Part shown: positions 1 through 6,829 of the stretch, one piece after another
How the letters are laid out: each line of letters opens with the position of its first letter
How positions within the stretch are numbered: position 1 is the stretch's first letter
Assembly (NCBI GenBank): GCA_900540005.1
Contig: UQEM01000041.1
Location: forward strand, 1 to 18,331
Direction: 5' to 3'
DNA length: 18,331 nucleotides
Source: an uncultured Ruminococcus sp.
GTDB taxonomy: Bacteria > Bacillota > Clostridia > Oscillospirales > Ruminococcaceae
Position numbers and translations under genes: made by a program
The notes under the pieces: model-generated
What the model saw: only the letters and a program-made list of their open reading frames with translations
Database searches by the model: none
Told to the model about the DNA's origin: nothing

Positions 1-46
1 AGATGACGTCGAGTCTCGTGGGCTCGGAGATGTGTATAAGAGACAG
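1..46 (+). other. Illumina Nextera i7 adapter (technical sequence)
   Basis: Not genomic. Bases 1-4 (AGAT) fit the end of the P7 oligo, 5-12 (GACGTCGA) fit an 8-nt i7 index, and 13-46 are the complete Nextera read-2 transposase adapter, ending in the 19-bp Tn5 mosaic end at 28-46. From memory the index equals N729 of the Nextera XT v2 set. Genomic sequence starts at 47. Any gene call or repeat that includes these bases is an artefact. Confidence 0.98.
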
Positions 47-1623
47 GTATTATAACGTGCGCTTCCGTATCCTGAAACAACAGCCCAGCCGTTATTGGAC
101 TTGGCGATAAAGTTTCCGCCTGTCTGATCAGGAAGATCGGGAATCTGGTCATAAGTCATAGGAGTGTTCCAAAGGTTGTCGTCCATGCCGAAATATTTGT
201 GAGTATTAGTAGCAACGTACCAGTCTCTCATTTTAGCTGCTGGAGTATTTGCCTTTCCGTCAGAATTTGTATTTTCTGATGCAGCAGCCGTTTCTGTAGT
301 ATCACTGTTGTGTCCCGACCAGAATTCGAGATTCCAATGGAAAATATACCAGTCACGAGCAGTATTTGTTACAGGTGCGAGTTTAGCAAAAACTCCGCCC
401 CATACTGTGTCCCAGCAGTGAACCCAGATGTTCTGCCAACAGTTGCCTGTATCGGTAATGATTCTCTTGATGTAGCCTGTGTAGTAATAAGCGCCTTTTT
501 CGTTAGTCTGCGTAGTATCAACTGAAATTATATCGTCGATATAATCATAGTTTTCTGTACAGTAGTAAAGCCATACCGCAGCCCAAGCGAGTTCATCATA
601 GTCGTAGCTTGAGGGATAGAATCCGCCGTCATAGCCGAGACTTGTAGCTATGGGAGTAGTGCCGATACTCCATTCCTCGGTATGTGTTGCAACGGCAAAA
701 TCATAGAGAGCCTTGGCATATTTGAGGTTCTCGGCAGCATATTCGGGGTCGGTGTCCTTAAAGTTAAGGTAGTTTACCGCAAGTGAAGCCGCAGCACCGG
801 CGCACTGGTCGGAGGCGGGCATTTCAGTTGTGGCAAAGTAAGCAGGACGCTTGACACCACATGAAGATGAAGCAACAACTGTGCCGTCAACCTGAAGTTC
901 AGGCGGACACCAGTAGTTATGGTCATTGCTACCTTCGCCGACCTGATAGCAGTAAGCAACAACATTTCCGTCATCATCAAGGAAAGTAGCTTTCATGAAG
1001 TAATCATTGATCCAGCGGAGTTCGTCCTCAACGTGTGCGGCAAGACCCGTTTCCTCATAAGCGTCACGGAATTCGTAATAACCCCAGCCAATTGTTGAAG
1101 CGGAATAACTTCCCGGCAGACCAAACTTAACATGGTCGCCTGCATCGTGCCAGCCGCCGGTTAAATCGACACAGCCGTCACCGTCAGGGTCGAGATACTT
1201 TTTATTTGCATTTATAAAGTCCTCGGACATATTAACGCCGACATACAGACTCGGGTCATCATCGCCAAGATTTGACTCTCCGCCCTTGTCTCCGGTTCCG
1301 AGTCCCTTGTCTCCCTCATCTTTGGAAGTGCCTTTGCCAACGGTAGGCATGGGATTCATGGGAGTAAGGGGGATCATTCCGTCTTTTACATGGCAGTCTG
1401 CGCGCCATGAATAGTATCCGTCCTCGGCTACTTTATCTCCGCATTTATTTGCATCATAGAAACAAAGCGCGAGCTGGAGAGCTTCGGCGAAATTATCGTA
1501 GTTGTTCGGGTTCTCGGGATCAATTACAGCAGCATTCACACTGCCGAGGGAAATACCTGTAAGAATAGTTGCAGCAACCGTCAAGCAGGCAGCAGTTCTT
1601 TTAAGAATTCCCGATTTTCTCAT
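47..1623 (-). CDS. Secreted glycoside hydrolase family 9 cellulase, 3'-truncated by contig end
   Basis: An uninterrupted minus-strand frame runs from ATG at 1623, preceded by AAAGGA, to the contig edge: 525 codons with no stop. Residues 1-31 form a signal peptide: basic start (RKSGILKR), hydrophobic core, and cleavage probably after VNA. The GH9 catalytic domain follows directly, with no CBM or Ig-like module. GH9 landmarks are SWRADC near 74-79, GGWHDAGDHVKFGLP near 156-170 (D160 and D163 match the family's catalytic-base aspartates), and WAVVSGYGSARYN at the edge. The C-terminal part, with the family's PHHR motif, the catalytic glutamate and any dockerin or CBM, is missing. The enzyme should cleave beta-1,4-glucans outside the cell. 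Between WRADC and GGWHDAGD lies an unusually long stretch of about 75 residues, including a Gly/Lys/Asp/Glu-rich segment (about 97-124) and a DPDGDGCVD loop (145-153) of EF-hand/dockerin type. The yerC-like gene ends 21 bp upstream. Confidence 0.93.
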
Positions 1624-1644
1624 TAGAATCATCCTTTCTGAAAA

Positions 1645-1947
1645 TTATTTCAGCAGATTCTTTTCCTTCAGTCGGTCGAAAACGATATTGTATCCGTCAT
1701 TGCCGTCCTTGAGCGAGCGGTTCACTCTGCTTATGGTAGCAGTGCTTGCACCGGTATCTGTAACGATACTGTTATAGACTCTGTGCTCCTGCAAAAGCTT
1801 TGCAACGTGCAAACGCTGAGCGAAAGCTTTAAGCTCGATGCTTGTACAGAGATCATCGAAGAATTTGTAGCAGTCGTCAACGGATTCAAGCGTAAGAATA
1901 GCTTCAAAGAGCAGATCCATGCTGTCGGATTTAATTTTATCGATCAT
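1645..1947 (-). CDS. YerC/YecD (TrpR-like) DNA-binding regulator
   Basis: This 100-aa protein matches the YerC/YecD family of small TrpR-fold proteins in Bacillota. The N-terminal half is helical. The C-terminal half holds a helix-turn-helix with the sequence VTDTGASTATISRVNRSL, typical of the Trp-repressor superfamily. Length is normal for the family. The ATG at 1947 has GGAG 8 nt upstream. The gene heads a likely two-gene unit with the GH9 cellulase. Family members are mostly uncharacterised and their ligand and targets are unknown; in other genomes they often lie near unrelated housekeeping genes. Control of the adjacent cellulase is therefore only a guess from position. Confidence 0.85.
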   Translation of the reverse strand: MIDKIKSDSMDLLFEAILTLESVDDCYKFFDDLCTSIELKAFAQRLHVAKLLQEHRVYNSIVTDTGASTATISRVNRSLKDGNDGYNIVFDRLKEKNLLK

Positions 1948-2006
1948 ATAAAAAACTCCAATCTGCCGTAAGGCGAAAAAATTTCAAAGACAATTTTATA
2001 CTTTAC

Positions 2007-2035
2007 ATTTTAACACATTATTACGGAAAAGTAAA
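2007..2035 (-). promoter_or_regulatory. Candidate sigma-A promoter for yerC-GH9 (proximal)
   Basis: On the minus strand, TTTACT (-35, 2035-2030) and TAAAAT (-10, 2012-2007) are separated by 17 bp, about 60 bp before the yerC start. It would give a leader of roughly 50 nt. This is recognised by consensus only, in an AT-rich region. Confidence 0.4.
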
Positions 2036-2135
2036 GGACTTTTCAAAATGAATAATTAAAAAAGAATGAATAGTTTTTGAACATTTTTACACCTTTTAGT
2101 ATATGGTATCACAGAATCAACAAAAAGTAAAGTAA

Positions 2136-2163
2136 ATTTTAATGATTAAGCTAACTTTGTTAA
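2136..2163 (-). promoter_or_regulatory. Candidate distal minus-strand promoter overlapping a palindrome
   Basis: On the minus strand, TTAACA (2163-2158) and TAAAAT (2141-2136) are 16 bp apart. The -35 hexamer lies inside the 19-bp inverted repeat at 2156-2174, an arrangement typical of an operator. It would drive yerC and the cellulase with a leader of about 180 nt. The evidence is consensus match only. Confidence 0.28.
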
Positions 2164-2174
2164 GTCTTAACAAA
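2156..2174. repeat. 19-bp perfect inverted repeat, putative operator
   Basis: TTTGTTAAG and CTTAACAAA are exact reverse complements around a single central T. The repeat sits between the divergent yerC-GH9 and lon units, 81 bp upstream of the lon -35 box, and overlaps a possible minus-strand -35. The inner half-sites TTGTTAA and TTAACAA equal those of the clostridial Rex operator, but the gap is 3 bp instead of 4, so Rex identity is doubtful. It does not resemble the CIRCE (HrcA) or CtsR heat-shock operators that might be expected in front of lon. Confidence 0.6.
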
Positions 2175-2255
2175 TAATACCATCATTTTTATGGCGTTTT
2201 GCCGATTGCCGCTTTGCTTCGGGAATAAGCTTGGGTTTACACATATTATTGGCAC

Positions 2256-2284
2256 TTGCATTTTTTTTAATAATATAGTATAAT
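2256..2284 (+). promoter_or_regulatory. Candidate sigma-A promoter of the lon-engB-lysA unit
   Basis: TTGCAT (-35, 2256-2261) is followed after 17 bp by a perfect TATAAT (-10, 2279-2284). Transcription would start near 2291, giving a leader of about 70 nt before the chosen lon start at 2362. The -35 box is weak and the -10 box is ideal. No heat-shock operator overlaps it. Confidence 0.55.
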
Positions 2285-2361
2285 ATAGACATTCGACAGG
2301 AATAAAGTAAATTCCCGGTTCATCTGTTATGAATCTGACCTTACGGAAATGTGGTGATAAA

Positions 2362-4707
2362 ATGGAACAGATTATAAAAAGTGATAAGAATTCTGAAAAT
2401 CCAAATATTTTATATACGGTTGCAATGAGGGGGCTTGTAGCTTTCCCGAAAATGGTAATGCACTTTGATGTAGCACGAGAGAAGTCTGTCAACGCTATCG
2501 AAAAGGCACTGAAAAACGATGGAAAGCTTTTTCTCATTGCCCAGCATGAAGCATATGTTGACGATCCGAAAGCGTCCGACCTTTATAAGGTAGGTGTTGT
2601 CGTGGAAATAAAGCAGGTGTTAAAGCTTCCGGACAATATCATGAAGGTACTCGTGGAGGGCGTTTACAAAGCAAATCTTGTACATCTTATTGACGATGGA
2701 AAGGCTCTTCGTGCCGAAATAAAGCGCACTCCTACATATTCACGCGCAAAGTATGACGATGTTGAAGCAGAAGCGCTCATGCGTTCCGTAAAAGAAGTTT
2801 TTGAGCGATATGCCTCTTTCTTCCCGAAGATGCCGAAAGAGCTTCTTACATCAGTAATGACGCAGGATTCACCGATCAAACTCTACGAAGCTGTTACTTT
2901 CAACTGCAATCTCAATTACAGGGACAAGCAAACACTTCTTGAGGAGACAAATATAATAAACAAGCTTTCGGTTCTCTTTGCCTGCCTTACTTCCGAGGTG
3001 GAGATTCTCGAACTTGAAACCCTTATCAATGAGCAAACCAAAAGCAGTATTGACAAGGGACAGAAAGAGTACTATCTTCGCGAGCAAATGCGAGTTATTC
3101 AGGAACAGCTTGGCGAAGATGACGGCGATGAAGCTTTCGCTTATGCCAACGACATAATGGAACTGAAAATAGACGAGAAAAGCCGCGAAAAGCTTCTCAA
3201 GGAAGCCGACAAGCTCTCAAAGCTTCCACCGTCCTCGCAGGAGGCATTCGTAGTCAAGAATTACCTTGATACTGTGCTTGACCTGCCGTGGGGCAAGTAT
3301 ACCAAGTCAAAGCTCTCACTCGAAAAGGCAGAGGCGATACTCGAAAAGGAACACTATGGACTCAAAAAGGTAAAGGAACGTATTATTGAATTTCTTGCCG
3401 TTCATATGCTTAATCCTGATATAAAGGGACAGATAATCTGTCTTGCAGGCCCTCCCGGAATCGGCAAGACTTCAATTGCAAAATCCATTGCAAAGGCAAT
3501 GGGCAGAAAATACGCTCGCGTTTCACTCGGCGGAGTTCGCGATGAGGCAGATATCCGCGGTCACAGAAAAACATATGTCGGAGCTATGCCCGGACGAATT
3601 ATTACAGCGCTTCAGCAGGCGGGTTCTGCGAATCCCCTTATACTGTTTGACGAGATAGACAAGCTTTGCAGTGATATCAAGGGTGATCCTTCATCAGCAA
3701 TGCTTGAAGTTCTCGACAGCGAGCAGAATAATGCGTTTAGAGATCATTTCATTGAAATACCATTTGACCTCAGCAAGGCTGTGTTCATTACAACGGCAAA
3801 CAATGTTTCGGCGATCCCTGCACCGCTCTTAGACCGTATGGAAGTAATTGAGCTTCCAAGCTACACAGCGGAGGAGAAGTTCCACATTGCAAAGGAGCAC
3901 CTTATTCCGAAGCAGATCAAGGAACACGGACTCAAAGCTTCACAATTAAAAATTGACGATAAGGCAATAAATGATATCATTCAGTATTATACAAAGGAAG
4001 CAGGTGTTCGTACCCTCGAAAGAACGATCGCATCAATTTGCCGCAAATCTGCAAAGAAGATCGCATCAGGCGAGGCGAAGCGTATAACCGTAAAACCTGA
4101 CGACGTCAAGGAAATGCTCGGTATTTACAAGTATCTGCCCGATCTTTCTTCTCAGAAGGATCAGGTAGGTGTAGTAAACGGCCTTGCCTGGACTTCCGTA
4201 GGCGGAGTTTTAATGCCGCTTGAAGTGCTTGTGCTAAAGGGTGCCGGCAAGATCGAAGTCACGGGTTCGCTTGGCGACGTGATGAAAGAAAGCTCTAAGA
4301 TTGCAGTGAGCTATGTTCGCAGCATTGCGGAGAAGTACGGCATAAACCCTGAATTTTACAAGGAAAACGATCTTCATATCCATGCTCCCGAGGGGGCAGT
4401 TCCGAAAGACGGCCCTTCGGCAGGCGTTACAATGACAACAGCCCTTGTGTCTGCACTTTCAGGAATACCTGTTCGTGCTGATGTTGCAATGACAGGTGAG
4501 ATAACTCTCCACGGAAAAGTTCTCCCGATTGGCGGACTCCGTGAAAAGACCATGGCTGCATATAAAGCAGGGATCAAGACTGTAATAATTCCTATTGCTA
4601 ATAAACCTGACCTTGAAGAGGTCGATGGCGTGGTAAAGGAAGCAATTGAGTTCGTCTATGCCGAAACTCTGACAGACGTGCTTGATACCGCGCTCGTAAA
4701 GAAATAA
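2362..4707 (+). CDS. lon: ATP-dependent Lon protease (LonA, EC 3.4.21.53)
   Basis: This cytoplasmic AAA+ serine protease unfolds and degrades damaged and regulatory proteins. It has 781 residues from the chosen ATG, close to the usual 770-810. The N-terminal Lon domain begins at TVAMRGLVAFPKMVMHF. Walker A is GPPGIGKT at 363-370 and Walker B is ILFDEID ending at D433. The protease domain carries PKDGPSAG with catalytic Ser686 and GGLREK with Lys729; this 43-residue spacing equals that of the E. coli S679/K722 dyad. An in-frame ATG at 2329 would add 11 residues but has no ribosome binding site; 2362 follows GGTGAT and matches the usual start of the family. engB begins 23 bp downstream, and lon-engB adjacency is common in Bacillota. 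No defects are seen. Confidence 0.97.
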   Translation: MEQIIKSDKNSENPNILYTVAMRGLVAFPKMVMHFDVAREKSVNAIEKALKNDGKLFLIAQHEAYVDDPKASDLYKVGVVVEIKQVLKLPDNIMKVLVEGVYKANLVHLIDDGKALRAEIKRTPTYSRAKYDDVEAEALMRSVKEVFERYASFFPKMPKELLTSVMTQDSPIKLYEAVTFNCNLNYRDKQTLLEETNIINKLSVLFACLTSEVEILELETLINEQTKSSIDKGQKEYYLREQMRVIQEQLGEDDGDEAFAYANDIMELKIDEKSREKLLKEADKLSKLPPSSQEAFVVKNYLDTVLDLPWGKYTKSKLSLEKAEAILEKEHYGLKKVKERIIEFLAVHMLNPDIKGQIICLAGPPGIGKTSIAKSIAKAMGRKYARVSLGGVRDEADIRGHRKTYVGAMPGRIITALQQAGSANPLILFDEIDKLCSDIKGDPSSAMLEVLDSEQNNAFRDHFIEIPFDLSKAVFITTANNVSAIPAPLLDRMEVIELPSYTAEEKFHIAKEHLIPKQIKEHGLKASQLKIDDKAINDIIQYYTKEAGVRTLERTIASICRKSAKKIASGEAKRITVKPDDVKEMLGIYKYLPDLSSQKDQVGVVNGLAWTSVGGVLMPLEVLVLKGAGKIEVTGSLGDVMKESSKIAVSYVRSIAEKYGINPEFYKENDLHIHAPEGAVPKDGPSAGVTMTTALVSALSGIPVRADVAMTGEITLHGKVLPIGGLREKTMAAYKAGIKTVIIPIANKPDLEEVDGVVKEAIEFVYAETLTDVLDTALVKK

Positions 4708-4715
4708 CATAAGCA

Positions 4716-4723
4716 AAAGGAGG
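4716..4723 (+). promoter_or_regulatory. Strong ribosome binding site fixing the engB TTG start
   Basis: AAAGGAGG lies 7 nt before TTG at 4731. No ATG or GTG occurs at a suitable distance, so TTG is the start codon. The strong site presumably offsets the weak initiator. Confidence 0.8.
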
Positions 4724-4730
4724 AACTCCA

Positions 4731-5339
4731 TTGAAGCTTAATTACAACAAAGCGGAATTTGCCTCGTCATATGGTAAATTCTCGCAGATACCGCCTCCCG
4801 AAAGGATAGAGATAGCCTTTGCAGGACATTCCAATGTAGGCAAATCCACGCTCATAAATAAGCTCTTTAACCGTAAGAATCTTGCGAGAGTAAGTTCTGT
4901 TCCGGGAAAGACAGCAACTATCAATTTCTACGGTTTGGAGAACATTTATTTTGTGGATCTTCCCGGCTACGGATATGCGAAGGTGGCGAAGTCCGAAAAG
5001 GAACGCTGGGCGGAACTTATTGAAGGTTATCTTGCTTCCGACAGGGACATACGGCTTGTTTTCATGCTGGTGGACAGCCGTCACGCTCCGACTAAGGATG
5101 ACATTCATATGATAAACTATCTCATAGATCAGGAAATGCCGTTTGTGCTTGTTCTTACAAAAGTTGACAAGCTCAAAAAGACTGAACGTGAAAAGCGTAT
5201 GGAAGCTTTTAAGCATGAGATACCTTATTTTGACGAAATGCATTCAATACCGTTTTCGTCACAGACTTACGAGGGCGTGGAAGAACTTCGCAGCATAATC
5301 GAGGAAATCGCGGACGACAATGATGTCTCCGACGAATAA
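4731..5339 (+). CDS. engB: Ribosome biogenesis GTP-binding protein EngB/YsxC
   Basis: This essential GTPase of the TrmE-Era-EngA-EngB family assists late assembly of the 50S ribosomal subunit. It has 202 residues, normal for the family. The G motifs are in order: G1 GHSNVGKST (32-40), switch I region GKTATINFY (59-67), G3 DLPGYGYAK (76-84), G4 TKVD (143-146) and G5 SSQ (177-179). The start codon is TTG with a strong AAAGGAGG site. It lies 23 bp after lon and 28 bp before lysA, so the three genes are probably co-transcribed. Confidence 0.96.
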   Translation: MKLNYNKAEFASSYGKFSQIPPPERIEIAFAGHSNVGKSTLINKLFNRKNLARVSSVPGKTATINFYGLENIYFVDLPGYGYAKVAKSEKERWAELIEGYLASDRDIRLVFMLVDSRHAPTKDDIHMINYLIDQEMPFVLVLTKVDKLKKTEREKRMEAFKHEIPYFDEMHSIPFSSQTYEGVEELRSIIEEIADDNDVSDE

Positions 5340-5367
5340 ATTATAAATTCCGAAAGGACTGATAAAA

Positions 5368-6666
5368 ATGTTTGTATCAGATAATCTGAATGTAAACGAA
5401 AAAGGACACCTCACCATTGGCGGAATAGATACCGTTGACCTTGCAAAGGAATATGGCACGCCGCTCTATGTAATGGACGAGCAGGTTGTAAGAAAAAACC
5501 TCAGACGTTTCCATGAGAGTATGCAGAAGTATTACGGCGGCAGGGGACAAGTTCACTACGCAAGCAAAGCGTTTTCTTGCCTTGAAATGTGCCGTATCGT
5601 TGCAAGTGAGGGAGACGGACTTGACGCTGTATCAATTGGCGAATTGTATACAGCAGTCAAGGCAGGATTCCCGATGGATAAAGTCGGCTTTCATGGTAAT
5701 AACAAGACAAATGATGAACTCGAATATGCGCTTGACTGCGGAGTAGGACACATAATCGTCGATAACATCAGCGAACTCCACAGGCTTGAGAAAATTGCTG
5801 CTGAAAAAGGCGTAAAGGCAAATATCATGTTCCGCATAAAGCCCGGAATAGATGCACACACTCATGATTTTGTAAAGACCGGACAGATCGACAGCAAATT
5901 TGGCTTTGCACTTGAGACAGGCGAGGCTTTTGAGGCTGTAAAGGAGGCTATTGCCTGCGAAAACGTAAGCCTTGAGGGACTTCACTGCCATATTGGTTCA
6001 CAGATTTTTGATATAGACCCGTTTGTTGAAGCTGCAAAGGTAATGCTTGGACTTATTGCTAAAATCAAGAACGAGCTTGGCTATGAGATCAAAGGACTCA
6101 ATCTTGGCGGAGGTTTCGGCATAAAGTACCTTAACGAGCATGATCCTGTGCCGTTTGAGGCATATCTTGAAAAGGTTTCGGCTGTGGTAAAGAGCGAGTG
6201 CGAGAGACTTAACGTAAATCAGCCTGTTATTTACATCGAGCCCGGACGTTCGATTGCAGCTCCTGCCGGAATCACTCTTTACACAGTAGGCGCACGCAAG
6301 GAGATCCCAAATATCAGGACGTATATTTCTGTAGACGGCGGCATGGCTGACAGCCCGAGATATATTCTTTATAAGTCAGAGTATGAGGCTATTGTTGCCA
6401 ATAAGGCAAACGAAGAACGCAGCGAGAGGGTTACTCTTGCAGGAAAATGCTGCGAGAGCGGAGATCTCATCGGTGAAAATATGCCGCTTCAGCACGCAGA
6501 GAGCGGTGATATTGTAGCAGTTTGTGCAACAGGAGCATATAACTACTCAATGTCATCAAACTACAACAGACTCCAAAAGCCGGCTGTAGTATTCGTCAAT
6601 AACGGCGAATCAAGAATCGCTGTAAAGCGCGAGACTCTTGATGACATCATCAGAAACGATATATAA
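5368..6666 (+). CDS. lysA: Diaminopimelate decarboxylase (EC 4.1.1.20)
   Basis: This PLP enzyme performs the last step of lysine synthesis, meso-diaminopimelate to L-lysine plus CO2. It has 432 residues and is a fold-type III (alanine racemase-like) decarboxylase. The PLP lysine is K67 in HYASKAF. Further landmarks are HIGSQ (208-212), the phosphate-binding GGGFG (247-251), EPGRS (291-295), the catalytic Cys362 in CESGD contributed across the dimer, and Tyr391 in GAYNYSM. The CESGD motif separates DapDC from ornithine and arginine decarboxylases. ATG at 5368 follows AAAGGA. It is the last gene of the lon-engB-lysA unit; a hairpin terminator starts 14 bp after the stop. Confidence 0.96.
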   Translation: MFVSDNLNVNEKGHLTIGGIDTVDLAKEYGTPLYVMDEQVVRKNLRRFHESMQKYYGGRGQVHYASKAFSCLEMCRIVASEGDGLDAVSIGELYTAVKAGFPMDKVGFHGNNKTNDELEYALDCGVGHIIVDNISELHRLEKIAAEKGVKANIMFRIKPGIDAHTHDFVKTGQIDSKFGFALETGEAFEAVKEAIACENVSLEGLHCHIGSQIFDIDPFVEAAKVMLGLIAKIKNELGYEIKGLNLGGGFGIKYLNEHDPVPFEAYLEKVSAVVKSECERLNVNQPVIYIEPGRSIAAPAGITLYTVGARKEIPNIRTYISVDGGMADSPRYILYKSEYEAIVANKANEERSERVTLAGKCCESGDLIGENMPLQHAESGDIVAVCATGAYNYSMSSNYNRLQKPAVVFVNNGESRIAVKRETLDDIIRNDI

Positions 6667-6679
6667 ACATTTGATAAAC

Positions 6680-6713
6680 GAAAGCTTCCGCGATTTGTGT
6701 GGAAGCTTTCTTG
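6680..6713 (+). terminator. Rho-independent terminator after lysA
   Basis: GAAAGCTTCC (6680-6689) pairs perfectly with GGAAGCTTTC (6701-6710) around an 11-nt loop, followed by a modest T-rich tail (TTGTTT). It separates lysA from the aconitase promoter 57 bp further on. Confidence 0.75.
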
Positions 6714-6733
6714 TTTGCATTTACTAACGCAAA

Positions 6734-6756
6734 AAATTATATAATTTAAGCGCTTA
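6734..6756. repeat. Two adjoining palindromes upstream of the aconitase promoter
   Basis: A 14-bp perfect palindrome (AAATTATATAATTT, 6734-6747) shares its last base with a 10-bp perfect palindrome (TAAGCGCTTA, 6747-6756). The pair ends 13 bp before the -35 box. They may be operators for carbon or redox control of the TCA genes; the first could also arise from base composition alone. No known consensus is recognised. Confidence 0.35.
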
Positions 6757-6769
6757 GTTTGTTTAATTC

Positions 6770-6798
6770 TTGACAAACTTCACATTATGTAGTAAAAT
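6770..6798 (+). promoter_or_regulatory. Consensus sigma-A promoter of the acn-icd-rex unit
   Basis: A perfect TTGACA (6770-6775) lies 17 bp before TAAAAT (6793-6798). Transcription should begin near 6805, about 25 nt before the aconitase ATG. The frame of aconitase is open back to the TTG of this -35 box, which can mislead start prediction. TTCACAT at 6779-6785 just inside the -35 resembles one half of a Rex operator, but the partner half is poor (10 of 14 positions in total). Confidence 0.75.
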
Positions 6799-6829
6799 GT
6801 ATATATATGTAACGAAAGGAATGATCTCA

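Noticed and set aside
2160..2537. A 125-codon minus-strand frame overlapping the start of lon
   Set aside because: It lies mostly antisense to lon, lacks a ribosome binding site and has no family character; it is a shadow of lon coding and AT-rich intergenic sequence.
6768..6785. A Rex operator over the acn -35 box
   Set aside because: The right half TTCACAT is good but the left half TCTTGAC matches only 4 of 7 positions; too weak to list as a site.
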